DNA of 64,000 bases, from the NCBI RefSeq assembly GCF_004210375.1, contig NC_134825.1:70237558-70301557 (forward strand), given 5' to 3'. This document shows, one piece after another, positions 10,111-21,018 of the stretch; the first letter of the stretch is position 1; the number at the start of each line of letters is the position of its first letter. Source of the DNA: Tachypleus tridentatus. Lineage: Eukaryota; Arthropoda; Merostomata; Xiphosura; Limulidae. The translations under genes and the position numbers were made by a program. Below the pieces are notes generated by a model that made no database searches, was not told where the DNA came from, and saw only the letters and a list, made by a program, of their open reading frames with translations.

Positions 10111-10384
10111 AGAGGCGTGGTCAGGTGGTTAATGCTCTCGGATCGTAATGTGAGGTTTCGTGTTCGAATCTCTGTGATATCAAACATGCTTTCTCTTTGA
10201 ACAGTGGGGCTGTTATAATGTGATAGGTCTATCCCACTACTCATTGGTAAAAGAGTAGCCCAAAAGTTGGCGGTGGGTGATGAAGACTAGTTGCCTTTCG
10301 TCTGGTCTTTCACTCCTAAATTAATGTCGGCTAGCGCAAGTAGCCCTCGTGTGGCTTTGCGCGAAATTCACAACAAGCAAACAA
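10111..10384 (+). repeat. SINE-A, diverged full-length
   Basis: GGCGTGGTCAGGTGGTTAAT head, body phrases TTGGTAAAAGAGTAGCCCAA and GGCGGTGGGTGATGA, and the tail CCTCGTGTGGCTTTGCGCGA. One of the more diverged copies. Confidence 0.9.
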
Positions 10385-10619
10385 TTGTAAGCAATGAGAT
10401 CAGGAGACCTTCAGTGAGAATAAGCAAGAAGAATGGAGAGTTTTTGAAGACCTTTTGAATATACAGTAAAAAACTTCTATCCCTTCTTCTGAGTGAGATA
10501 TCTACACTTATGTGGGTGAAAGAGCACTAAAAAAAATACTCAAATACAGAAACTGTTAAACGCGAGGAAGTCTGAGACTTCACTTGGACAACGAAAGTGC
10601 CGGTCGCCTAACCTGGAGC

Positions 10620-12005
10620 GATGGCGACAACCACTTAGTAGAAAAAGAACATGACATCTAGAAACCAAGACAATTAAGAAGACAGCTCATGACAACAAGA
10701 GACAAGGAAATAAAAACACAAATAAGCAGTATGAGAAATAAAATCAGACCAGAAATTATATTGTAAAAAGAAGAAAAATCGGATAACATCTGCTCCCAAC
10801 TAAACGAAAAAAAACCGATCCTAGAAAGTTTCGGTCGCACCTATAAAGGCTCACCAAAGAAGCCACAACAAGAAAATACCCAACACTAGAATAAAATAAC
10901 ACATTAGCGCACACCAACAAAGAAAGAGCAGAATCCTTCAGACAACAACTACAAAACACTTTCAAAACAAAACGACCCAGACATGAACACCTATTTTTAC
11001 AACACAGTAAACAGTCATTTAACAAATAACACAGAATTATACAAACCATATTTTCCAATCAATATTAACAACAATAACATCACAACATAAATGACTATAA
11101 TAATCTACTGCTTCTTAAATGTTTCGGCTCGGCATGGCCAAGCTTGTTAAGATTCCTAATCTGAGGGTCGCGGTTTCGCATCCCCGTCGCGCCAAACATG
11201 CTCGCCCTTTCAGCCGTGGAGGCGTTATAATGTGACGGACAATCCCACTATTCGTTGGTAAAAGAGTAGTCCAAGAGTTGGCAGTGGGTGGTGATGACTA
11301 GCTGCCTTCCATCTAGTCTTACTTTCCTAAATTAGGGACGGCTAGCACAGACAGCTCTCGAGTTGCTTTGTGCGAAATTCAAAAACAAACAATCAAAAAA
11401 CAAACATTCTTAAAATTTACATTGACATAACTCAAATAAGTAATTAAGAATTCAAGAAACAAATCACCAGAAAGTGATGGCATGAAAGAAATTCTCTTCA
11501 AAAAAGGCACTTAATAATAAATAATAGACTTTCCATATTTTTGGAAATAATATCAAAATTACCCAAGAAACAAAACGGATTCAGTGAACTTAGACAAAAG
11601 GCATATCACTTAGTAAGGTTAACTGAAACAATAATTATTAGATTTAACAAGAAAAGAATTAGGCGAAGAACAAACTATCCTAGGAGTCTAACTGGTAAAA
11701 ACAATGGAGTAACAGCTGAAACCATCCTCAAAATATACAAAACGTATATAACTGTAATAGACTATGCAGCTCCAGCGTGGATTAACGTTACCAAAAAACA
11801 ATTCTAAACCAAACAAGAGTCATTATAAAATATACTACTTTCGACAGCATGTAGAGTGCCCAAAAACCACTTCTTCAAAGTTTATGCATAAATATTCAAA
11901 CCCACAAACAATAGTAGATAGACCCCTACATACTACAATAAAATATTTCGATAAAATGTGGAGAAAAAATGAACTATTATGCGAACTCGATAGGTATTAC
12001 ATATA
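10620..12005 (+). pseudogene. Non-LTR retrotransposon ORF2 remnant, copy 3 (plus strand, reaches RT end)
   Basis: 10670-11100 encodes the pre-RT linker (RDKEIKTQISSMRNKIRPEI, NKERAESFRQQLQNTFK, TNNTELYKPYFP). After a SINE-A (11120-11406) the reading resumes at the RT start (KSPESDG..., about 11460). 11541-11807 encodes a palm piece (NGFSELRQKAYHLVRLTETI) and, after an internal deletion that removes the catalytic YADD region, the C-terminal end (LKIYKTYITVIDYAAPAWIN). 11764-12006 continues the C-terminus in another frame. It is the same family as copies 1 and 2, in opposite orientation. The antisense frames at 10658-11058 are shadows. Confidence 0.85.
11120..11406 (+). repeat. SINE-A inserted in LINE copy 3
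   Basis: Full-length head (GGCTCGGCATGGCCAAGC) to AAACAAAC tail. TTCTTAAA flanks both ends (11112-11119 and 11407-11414). LINE copy 1 shows the unoccupied site (on the minus strand, GCTTACCAAAAATTTACATT at about 6150-6170). Confidence 0.93.
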
Positions 12006-12040
12006 GATAGTCCTGAACAACTCTCCGCGATTAATATACA

Positions 12041-12560
12041 AATTATATACCTGAACAGAGGAGGAAACAGCACAATACCTTACCGTTGAAAATGTTGTCG
12101 AATAGATGTTCTTAATATTATATTTTTTACGTGTGATTGTTTGAACAATGCTATATTGATACCTTGAACGATAAGTTGATATTAAACATACTGTATAGTT
12201 TCTTAACGAAATTATACGTTTTTCAAATAAAGCAACGAGCCATCATAGCTCAGAGGTAGAGCACTGGTTTCGTAAACCAGGGGTCGTGAGTTCGAACCTC
12301 ACTGGTGGCTTGCACACCTTCAGCTTGATGAATGCTTATACTTCTGTCATATCCAATTGAACAAATTCATATGAAACTACTTTAGGATAAAGATGGCGAT
12401 ACGTCATTCTTCAAGTATTTTAACTTTTCATTAAAATAGATATCTTTGTTTAAAAAAATTAAACTGCGTTTTCTGTGCTTCTATTAATGGTACACAGCTT
12501 GTGGAAATCAATATTTTCGAAACTGCTTTTAGAATAAGTTTGTTTTTGATATATATGTTT
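12041..12560 (+). repeat. Segment C, copy 3 (tRNA-bearing duplicated block)
   Basis: Parallels 3610-4120. It starts directly after the LINE copy 3 end and lacks the SINE-C that precedes the tRNA in copies 1 and 2. It is more diverged downstream of the tRNA. Confidence 0.88.
12239..12310 (+). tRNA. tRNA-Thr (CGU), intact cloverleaf
   Basis: All four stems pair: acceptor GCCATCA/TGGTGGC (one G-U), D arm GCTC-AGAGGTA-GAGC, anticodon arm CTGGT-TTCGTAA-ACCAG (anticodon CGT), 5-nt variable region and T arm GTGAG-TTCGAAC-CTCAC, with discriminator T. Internal A and B boxes are present. There is no intron. The next run of four T lies about 100 nt downstream, so the terminator is poor compared with copies 1 and 2. 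Structurally it is the best of the three copies. Confidence 0.88.
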
Positions 12561-12688
12561 TTGACACTTAGAGCAAAGCTGCAACAGCCTATCATAATTG
12601 GTCAGGTTCTATTTGTTCAACGGTCTTCCACAAGCATTAAACATTTTAGTGCCTTTTCTGAGGTTTAACCATGGTTCATGAACAACGT

Positions 12689-13076
12689 GGAGTACACAGA
12701 AATCACTTCAAAGTGATAACTCATATAAAATTAAAGGATACCAATATGTATCCTTTGTACAGTCATAGGATATCATTATGTATGATATATACAGCTAATA
12801 AGTTGTATTTCAGTTATCTAATAATTTATAATATTGAATTGAGAGGCGTAACTAACTTGTTTCATAACAGAGATTTTAGCATTGCTAAAGTTATAATATT
12901 AGAAATTTCGATTACACTTTTATTGTTCAGAATAGTATACACCATCTATAAAAATTCATTGTCAATATGCAAAAATGCCAAGTTATGAAAAGAGTCCAAC
13001 AATATAAAGTGGAGATTTCAGACAGGTAAGTAGAGTTAGAAACAATATAGAAATTGTTTGTACTTGTGTTATGTTA
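12689..13076 (+). repeat. Segment A, copy 2
   Basis: Direct repeat of 1741-2126. The open frame 12671-12988 lies in it but has no parallel open frame in copy 1, so it is not considered a gene. Confidence 0.9.
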
Positions 13077-13489
13077 AAATGATAAATAAGAAATATACAA
13101 AGTTAAAACCGAATGGATGAACGTGCAGGGTATATTTCTTCATTGTTAGATTTATTCTTACACACAGGTCACATGACACTTATGTATTGCACGTCCATTT
13201 ATGATGATGATGTATTAAACGTTAAAACTTATACAGTCCAAATATTTAACACCATATATTTACCTATATTTAAAATGTTTTTAATTGTGTATCGATTTCA
13301 ACGTTCTATGTCACATGGATGCATTTCATAATTTATTTTTTTGTTGACGTACAAGTGAAATGTCATGGAAATTTGGTGGTCATATATTATAGCTACAAAG
13401 TTCCACATATCACTGAGTTTATTAGAAAACATGCCACATAGAGAAGAAGTGCGTTCTTGTCCTACTTTAGTAATTATTTCTCTTGCTCT

Positions 13490-13621
13490 GCCCCCCAGTG
13501 GCTCAGCGGTATGTCTGTGGACTTGCAATGCTAAAAGCCGGGTTTCGATACCCGTGGTGGGCAGAGCACAGATAGCCCATTGTGTAGCTTTGTGCTTGAT
13601 TCAAAACACAAACAAAACAAA
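13490..13621 (+). repeat. SINE-C, full length, with perfect 11-bp target duplication
   Basis: TCTCTTGCTCT at 13479-13489 and 13622-13632 flanks the element exactly. Head GCCCCCCAGTGGCTCAGCGG, B box GGGTTTCGATACCC, and tail CTTTGTGCTTGATTCAAAAC. The best reference copy of this family in the window. Confidence 0.97.
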
Positions 13622-13639
13622 TCTCTTGCTCTACGACAA

Positions 13640-15190
13640 ACATTGACTTCATGTTTAACTTACGACTGTTTCATACCACATATTGAAAGTGAAATAGTGC
13701 TTCTGGCTAATATAGGTGCCAATACTTCGAAAACAGCTCTCAAGAGAACTCTGCTACTTTTTTATACATGGCCGTTGAAATTATCGCTTCTCTCAGTGAA
13801 ATGGGTAAAATGACAGTATAATTTTCAGACAGCTTGAATATGCTGAGAATTTAAACATGCAAAGTTTGGAACAAAGAAAACCAATGTGCATTATGTATAA
13901 TATAACAAGTGTTATAATGTGAACACTTTTTATAAGATGGCGAAGCATGGTTATAATTAATTACCGTATCTGTAATTTATATATTCTTTTATTATTATTT
14001 AATTATTGTTAAAAAGAAAACTAAAGGATGGAAAGATTAGAGTTACAGCTAAATGTGTTTGTTTAGAAATTGAATACTTACTTTTTAGTTTGATAATATT
14101 CTTAATTTCCTAGAAATGTTTACAAATTCCAACAAAATATATATTTGTTTGTCTAGTGTCGCTGAATCTTGTTATTAGCTAAATCTTTTGTGTCAAGGCA
14201 ATGTCTACCCTTTAGGGTTACACAGATAACAAAAAGGCTCTACTCACTCTGAGGTAACTAAGACCACTTGGTGGTAAACAAGCGATCGTTTGATGGACGA
14301 CGAGGACACGAATAACAGAAAAAAAGTTTGTTAAAAGTGAGGTGGAAAAACGGACTTTTTTCCTGTTTTATTATGAAGTTTGATGTGTTCTAAAATGCAC
14401 ATGTTGCTGCAAGTCATTAAAAAAACATTTTGTCAAGAATAAGAACTACGAAAAAGTCCGATTTTTTTTTTTCAAAACGAAAGAATGATGAATTACACAG
14501 CTTCTACAAAAAAGAAGAAAAAAGGCTTATGAAAAGCTCTTTTGTCCGAAAATTAGGCCTATGCATGGTTATGTTTAATTACTGGCGCAGATGTATAGAG
14601 CTTGTTAACGGAAACTGCTGGTGATTGTCTGTAATCGATGAGCATATTGCAGACAGAGAGAAACAAGAAAGAAATTTAACCAAAATATCAAGATACAACA
14701 AACCCAATGTTCTTCTTACAGAAGTTTTTACATACCAACATTTTATTACCACTAATTATATTTGATTGATTAAATAGGATCTGGTATTTAGTAAATGACT
14801 GACAAGAAGATATGTCTGTTTTGATCTGCATCAAGCGATTGTGAAATATGACTTTAGGTTACTATTTTGGTTCGATAGTCAGTTCAAGTTTCAGAATTTA
14901 CGTTTCGTAGAATATCTGCACAAACTCATTGAAAGCACGCAACCTCGATGTGAAGTAGTATTGAAATCCAGGGGAATACCGACTAAATATTATATTGTGC
15001 AACTTGTCTGTTGTTTTAGTTTCATTTTTACGTTCGATTATTGCAGAGAAATTTGTTTGTTCATTTTGTAGATTAATTGGGTTAAGAAGATCTAAGAAAC
15101 TACAGCAGGTGCACAACAACTTTCATAAGAAAATATAATTAAAATAATGAAGAGTTCAGGTAGTTACAAAAGCCAGCGTTAAAACTAGGA
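13640..15190. other. AT-rich spacer without recognised gene
   Basis: About 1.5 kb. Small frames (13580-13813, 14430-14624, 14841-15071) have no recognisable motif and are what chance gives in such DNA. No SINE is seen. Confidence 0.4.
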
Positions 15191-15194
15191 TTTA

Positions 15195-15955
15195 AGATCA
15201 TATTTGAACATATCCCGTTGAGTGCTTTCTTTGGCTCAGTTTTGCACAACAGTTTTCAATGGGGATACTACCTGGAGACTTTGGTGCCCATGGCAACCTT
15301 GTAACGTTCTCCTGATCGAAATGATCCTTTACAATACTCACGTTGTGGGAAGTAGCATTGTCATCCTGAAACATCGTGCTGGCACATGGCACAAATATCG
15401 TCTCCATGTGACGTGTGCAGAGGGCGCCATTGACGCTCCTCTGTAAGATCAGTTTTTCTACAACAATGAATACTTGCCCGAACGTCTGCGTTCCATGTGA
15501 GAAAGACAGTCTTCCCTCATTAGTTCTATAGGCAAACTACGAACTCGAATCATATCATCGGCTTTAATAAACCTTAAACACAACTCACCTGAAAAGATGA
15601 TATATCACCAATGCTCTAGTTGTAAGCCGGCATGCTGTTTTGCCCAAGTATTACAGTGACGGCGGTTAATTATGGTTATTACCGGTTTGCAGATAACTCT
15701 CCTTGCAAAATGATCTTGTTTGGTCAGTCTGGATACCTTGAAATGAATACGTTCATGCCATTTTCGTCCCATATAGTTGCAAGAGTTCTTTTGACGTTGC
15801 GTGTTAAACTGATCAAAACATGGTCATCTCGGGCTGTAGTTTTCCGGCGTCTACTAGCAGACCTTCCTAAAACAATGTTTCATATAGTCCAGTCGAACAA
15901 TTTGACGCCTTGTAACTTCTGGAAAGTGACGAGACATGACTCTACATCAAGTACA
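15195..15955 (-). pseudogene. Decayed Tc1-like transposase (family 1, copy 2)
   Basis: Minus strand. The N-terminal phrase QKLQGVKLFDW (about 15880-15950) matches the first copy's helix-turn-helix start. The middle (about 15550-15640) reads HWIIFSGELCLRFIKADD. 15198-15407 encodes the second catalytic region FQDDNATSHN and the third, WAPKSPGSIPIENCCAKL. Frames are broken between these. It is the same family as 200-1175 but opposite in strand. Confidence 0.8.
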
Positions 15956-16011
15956 AATAAATTGTTGGAACAAAGTTTTGATCTATTTTGACAAAAAATT
16001 ACACCAAAAGT

Positions 16012-16036
16012 ACACCTGTTTAAAGAAAACAGGTGT
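16012..16036. repeat. Short perfect hairpin
   Basis: ACACCTGTTT, four unpaired bases, then AAACAGGTGT (with one extra A): a 10-bp stem just upstream of the Tc1 copy on its own strand. It may be part of a terminal inverted repeat or a chance hairpin. Confidence 0.5.
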
Positions 16037-16529
16037 TTATTTGTATTTAGACGAACAAATGCTGAAAACAACTTACACATACCAGAATAACAGCTTGTAC
16101 ATGTTTGTCCAATCATACGCTAATTTCTCTGTTACTACTCGGAAGTTCAGTCACTAAGTGTTCCATACATGTACATAAGGACACCAACATAGAGCATTGT
16201 GCAAAAACAGTAAGGCAAACCCTCAAGCTATCATTTTATGTTATACCTCATTAGTGGTACAGTTCGTGTTACATCACACAGTTTGTTTTTGTAAAGTAAT
16301 TATGTTAAGCTTTTTTCAGGTGAGTGTGCTAGAAACCAAGCTGAAAACGATTCAAAATTACTGATGTTTTATATTCTGTGTTTCATTTTGTTACGTGCCA
16401 CAACTGTTAAAAATGAGACACGAGTGAAAGAAAAGATATGGGCCTCGGACGTTTCGCCTTCTATATAAAGAAGCATTTTGAACTATGACAATTGTACGAA
16501 ACGTTACCGTTCTTGACCCACATAAATTG

Positions 16530-16655
16530 TTGAGTTGGAGATTTGTTTATTTGTATGCAGCTAAGCATAAAGCTACACAATGGGATATCTGTGCATCGAA
16601 ACCCGTTTTTTAACGTTGCACGTTCGTAGACATCCCGCTGTGTCACTGGAGGCAA
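16530..16655 (-). repeat. SINE-C (minus), internally shortened
   Basis: GCATAAAGCTACACAATGGG, ATCGAAACCCG, and ACATCCCGCTGTGTCACTGG on the plus strand are the reverse complement of SINE-C. Confidence 0.85.
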
Positions 16656-16689
16656 TTTGAAACTAGAAAGTGTGGATATATATGTCATG

Positions 16690-17105
16690 TTACAAACAAT
16701 AACTTCGAAGTATGGTAATTATATAAACAACTATACAATTTAATCCATGTAAATTTTATATAAATGATACATTAGAGTCACTTTATCAAGTAGAATCATT
16801 AAAGCTCCTCTGTTCGCCTTATATCTGAAAAAACTATGATCTGTAAAAAGTAAGAAATATATATCTAAAATTTTCCTATTCTATAAGAAATAAAACATTC
16901 CAGAACAATTAAAAATGTGTCATGTTCCACAACAAAGAACAACGAAAACACAAACGGAGAAGATATTGAACAGTTATTATTGTGGAACAAAACGAAATGT
17001 TGCAAGCCTACGGTTTTAGGGTTAAGCCGGATTCTGTCAGTTTCTGATCACATCAGATAACTGAACATCCTGAATATTGAACATATTCAGTAACCGTCAG
17101 TTCTG
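16690..17105. other. AT-rich spacer
   Basis: No feature seen. Confidence 0.4.
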
Positions 17106-17374
17106 AGGCCCAGCATGGCCAGGTGGTTAAGGCCCTAGACTCGTAATCTGAGAGATCGCAGGTTCGAACACCCGTCACATCAAACATGCTATCCCTTTCA
17201 GCCGTGAGGGCGTTATAATGTAATGTTCAATCCCACTATTCATTGTTAAAGAGCAGCCCAAGAGTTGACGGGGTATGGTGATGACCAGCTGTCTTCCCTC
17301 TAGTCTTACACTGCTAAAGTAGGAACGGTTAGCGCAGATAGTCCTCGTGTAGCTTTGTGTGGAATTCAAAACAA
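17106..17374 (+). repeat. SINE-A
   Basis: GCCCAGCATGGCCAGGTGG head to GTGTAGCTTTGTGTGGAATT tail; moderately diverged. Confidence 0.93.
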
Positions 17375-17379
17375 ACGCT

Positions 17380-17770
17380 ACTTTGTAGTTGAATGAGCAG
17401 ATGCTGCTGATTGGATCACCTCTCTTATCAAAACTTCTGAATTAGAGATGACTCTTTAACTGTTGTACTACAGATGATTACTCCTTCAATACTGCAACCA
17501 GTTTTTGTTATTCAAGGGTGAAATATCAGATACTGGGTTCTTTGGCTTTTTTTCTGTTTATTATGATTCTATTCTGCTAAGCATTGAAGATAATTACTTT
17601 AATAACGAATATTACACAAAGCATCAGTTTCGAATTGTTTATACGCTGTTTATTTCTCAAACAATTTAATTCTTCGGTTTCATTCTTTCACTTTGAAGCA
17701 TCATTTTGCATAACTTGAAGAACTGCAGAAGGAATATCGTCCGATCAGGTTTTGAGGTACTACAGAGTTG
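17380..17770. other. AT-rich spacer
   Basis: No feature seen. Confidence 0.4.
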
Positions 17771-17876
17771 CTCAGTTTTAGGGAACTTATAGCGTTAGAA
17801 CCCAAGGCTCAATAACTGCACAGGTCACAACGCAGATAGTCCATTGTATAGCGTTTCGCTTAGAAACAAACAATAA
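17771..17876 (+). repeat. Probable old SINE-C
   Basis: Only the 3' phrase GATAGTCCATTGTATAGCGT and an AAACAAACAA tail are clear; the head is weak (TGCTCAGTTTTAGGGAAC). Confidence 0.5.
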
Positions 17877-17927
17877 ATCATAAAATGTTAACGTTAATAA
17901 AGTATTTCTTCGATTATATTTTGTGCG

Positions 17928-18040
17928 TTGTTAAGCACGAAACCACATAAGATATACCTGTTCTCTGTTCACCGCGAGTATCAAAGCCCAATTCTTAAGG
18001 TTTAAAGTCCTCTGATCCACCTCTGAAACACCGGATGGGG
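17928..18040 (-). repeat. Probable old SINE-C (minus)
   Basis: TTAAGCACGAAACCACATAAG, GTATCAAAGCCCAATTCTTA fit the reverse-complemented SINE-C with many changes. Confidence 0.5.
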
Positions 18041-18570
18041 AGTTAAAGAAGTCAGTACGTATCAATTCATTAATCTGACACATTGCATTGTGTTACCCTA
18101 GGATGTTTCGTTGCGGAAGGCAATAATTTATATCGCTTTAGAATAGAAAGATTACGCATGGAAACTAATAAAAGTAGTAGATAAAAATCGTTTAGCAGTG
18201 GTTTATAATCATCACTACATGTGGGTTTTCTACTCCTTATCTAACGGCGATAAAACCGAGTATTATATTCTCATATACCATATGTTAGCAAGGTTAGCTG
18301 CTTGTTTCGATATTTTTTTAAATTTTCGATTGTGTATGAAAGGCTTTTTTGTCATTATCCTAAGTTATGATGTCATTTTCCACAGTTCTACATCCTCTGT
18401 TTAATCACCTACAACGTATTCAATTCAGAGCTGTATAAAGCGTTTCAGTGTTGAATTATAATGGTTTGCTTGCTGGCGCATGTATTAATATTTTTATAGA
18501 TCTAATGGGTTTTTGATCTTATACAAAGTATTGAAGAGTTTGATGAAATAGTTATGTCTTGTTAGAATTC
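18041..18570. other. AT-rich spacer
   Basis: No gene seen; the small frame 18198-18404 has no motif. Confidence 0.4.
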
Positions 18571-18587
18571 GTTTTGTGGGGGGAGTT

Positions 18588-18842
18588 TGGTTTGTTTTGA
18601 ATTTGCGCAGAGGGCTATCTGCCCTAGCCGTCCCTAATTTAGCAGTGTGAGACTAGAGAGCCAGTCGTCACTACCCAGTGCCAACTCTTGGGCTACCCTT
18701 TTACCAACGAATAGTGGGATTGCGCGAAACATAATAACGCCCTCACGGCTGAAAGGGCGAGCATCTTCGGTGTGACGGGGATTCGAACCCACGACCCTCG
18801 GATTACGAGCCGAGTGCCTTAACCACCTGGTCATGCCGGGCC
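18588..18842 (-). repeat. SINE-A (minus)
   Basis: Full set of body blocks and tRNA head (ATTCGAACCCACGACCCTCG, CTTAACCACCTGGTCATGCC). Small frames here (18634-18891) are translated SINE. Confidence 0.95.
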
Positions 18843-18970
18843 TTGTGCGGGAGAGATAATACGTTAGTATAAATAACCACACAACGCTCAAAAGTTATAA
18901 GATTAAGACGTGTGTTGCTTTCAAAACTACAAAAATAGAATAAAAAAACGTGAAGATTTCTCGTAAATTG

Positions 18971-19200
18971 AGTTGGTCGTGGCTCATTGATTAGCGTGGG
19001 CGCATTTGAAATCCAATGATTCACGTTTTGAGCCCCATTGTTAGAAAAACTCTACACATTTGGGCTGTGGGCGCATTATAAAAGTTAGGGTGACATTCCA
19101 CTGTTCAGCCAGTTTAACAACAGCTGAAGAGTTTACGGTGAGTGTTGTTGATTAGCTATCTAGTCCAACATCTGATAATTAGGGATGACTGTACATATAT
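18971..19200 (+). repeat. SINE-D (older SINE-A relative)
   Basis: tRNA-like head (GTCGTGGCTCATTGATTAGC, TTTTGAGCCCCATTG) with the insertion AGAAAAACTCTACACATTTG not present in SINE-A, then the shared body GGGCTGTGGGCGCATTATAA and AATTAGGGATGACTG. The other two similar copies (36.2 and 54.6 kb) are also very diverged, so this looks like an older subfamily. Confidence 0.65.
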
Positions 19201-19456
19201 ATATCATGCTTAGCTTCCCGCGAAAACGTCTATGAGAATAAACATGAAAACTACTATTTCTAGGTGTTACTGCGAAGTTGAGTCCTTTGTTGAAAAGATG
19301 TATTTCTTCACTGTTTAATTTACGGTCGGATCCGTTAACCTGAAGATGACCCAGAAAGGTCAAAACATTGTTCTCTTCTTTATTAGTAAAAGTGTTAATG
19401 CCCATACCAGCCGTTCTGAGATACATTTTTATTTCAAGTGGGTTTTTCGTCATCAA
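19160..19456 (-). pseudogene. Penelope-like element ORF fragment
   Basis: Minus-strand frame containing NVLTFLGHLQVNGSDRKLNS followed by EEIHLFNKGLNFAVTPRN. The pattern 'L-s-x-x-E-x-x-L-l-x-K-G-L-x-F-x-x-T-P' is the conserved N-terminal motif of Penelope-like reverse transcriptases. Nothing of the reverse transcriptase palm or GIY-YIG endonuclease is seen nearby, so this is a short 5' fragment. The DNA for GHLQ... resembles the retroposon ends at 2.6 and 7.5 kb. Confidence 0.6.
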
Positions 19457-19459
19457 GAA

Positions 19460-20738
19460 AAACTACTATTTATTTCACTAAGCTTGTTCGAAGTTCGAAC
19501 ACTCAAAGTGCAATTAACACATCAAAAACACGATCAGTTTTGTGGTTTGGAGAAAAGTAACACATATTTAACGTTTAATCCTTTGAATCAAAAACTTTGT
19601 TGTACATATTGTTTTATTGAGACTCAAAAAGAATATAATATGACGAGAAAATCCAGCATTTGGTCGAGCAGTTCGTCAATTTTTACAAAAAAAAGATCAC
19701 TTCTTACTGTAACGTAATGCCACACAAACTGATCAGTAGGTGTTAAAAATATTCTAGAAATGTGATCTCCAGATGGTCTTTAGATATAGCTCTAGATGTT
19801 GTATTTTGAGATAATTCCCAGAAATATATTTAGAAATTGTTATCTCGACGCGATCTGAGCAAATTGTTTTACAGATTTTGGTTTATTTACGGCTATTAAT
19901 TAAGTCTCTACAACATGTGATTTTGATTTTAATTGATTCCAAGAAGATATGTCTTTGTTAAGGGTTTAAGAGAAGTTAGTGGGATTGCTATGATGGAGAG
20001 CCACAACACATGCTGCTTGGGTTATAATAAAGACGAGAATCTCACCAAGAGTCTAGAACTTCCCTTCGCTCAACACCTGGCGCCATAAAATTGTCAAGAA
20101 ATAAAAAAAAAAACTTTTTGTTTTTAATTTATTAAGCTATCATCTTCGTTTGTATCAATTACATCAGTAATCAGTACAACAAACACGCAGGCCGAGAGCG
20201 CCGCCTAAGCTTTGTAGTGGATAAATTAAAACCATTGAACGTTAAAAACTTTCAGAACATCAAACTAATTATTATTACTAATTATTATTCGTTTGTTCAC
20301 TGAGAATGGTTAGAACTTAGACTTTTGCACAAAATATAGATTATACAACGGTCTTCGATAAAGGAAAATACGCTTTCCAAGAATAGACTCCTTATTTGGT
20401 AGGGAAAATATCCTGATATACTTGTTTCTTGAAATATCAGCAACAAAAACTGGTAGAGTTAAGAAAAACACGATCACCGTAAGAGCTGGAACATCACAAA
20501 ATTGACTGTTCAGAAACTGCTAAAAAGTGTAGGCAAGTAACAGAGCAGATTGCTTGTTAGTTTAGAGTTTAACACAACTATAGTATAAAACAATAACAAC
20601 AACAAAAATTGCTTAATTTAGTTTCATTTATAAACTAGCAAAGTCATAGTGCAATAAGGCTTCAGGAATAATCTGAATCACTTATTTAGGGTTGACCCTT
20701 TTTATCATTCTTAACCGACTATCTTTACTAGTAAGTTA
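19460..20738. other. AT-rich spacer
   Basis: About 1.3 kb with no recognised gene or repeat. The frame 19346-19717 is an antisense shadow of the Penelope-like fragment plus random sequence. Confidence 0.4.
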
Positions 20739-21018
20739 AGGCCCGGCATGGTCAGGTGGATTAAGGCGTTCGACTCATAATCTGAGGGTCGCGAGTTCGA
20801 ACCCCTTTCGCAACAAACATGCTCGGCTTTTCAGCCTTGGGGGCGTTATAATGTTAGGGTCAATCCCACTATTTGTTGGTAAAAGAGTATCCCAAGAGTT
20901 GGTGGTGGGTGGTGATGACTAGCCGCCTTCCCTCTAGTCTTACACTGTTAAATTAGGGACGACCAGCGCAGATAGCCCTCGTGTAGTTTTGCGTGAAATT
21001 AAAAAAACAAACAAACAA
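20739..21018 (+). repeat. SINE-A with 12-bp target duplication
   Basis: ACTAGTAAGTTA (20727-20738) and ACTAGTGAGTTA (21019-21030) flank it, one mismatch. Full length with a (CAAA)n tail. Confidence 0.96.

Noticed and set aside
10658-11058. Two minus-strand hydrophobic frames
   Set aside because: Antisense of LINE copy 3.
12671-12988. 105-codon frame in segment A copy 2
   Set aside because: The paralogous copy at 1741-2126 has no corresponding open frame, so there is no sign of coding constraint.
20739-20815. tRNA-like cloverleaf heads of SINE copies
   Set aside because: Followed by the SINE body and flanked by target duplications, so retroposon heads and not tRNA genes; the same holds for all SINE-A, -B and -C copies.
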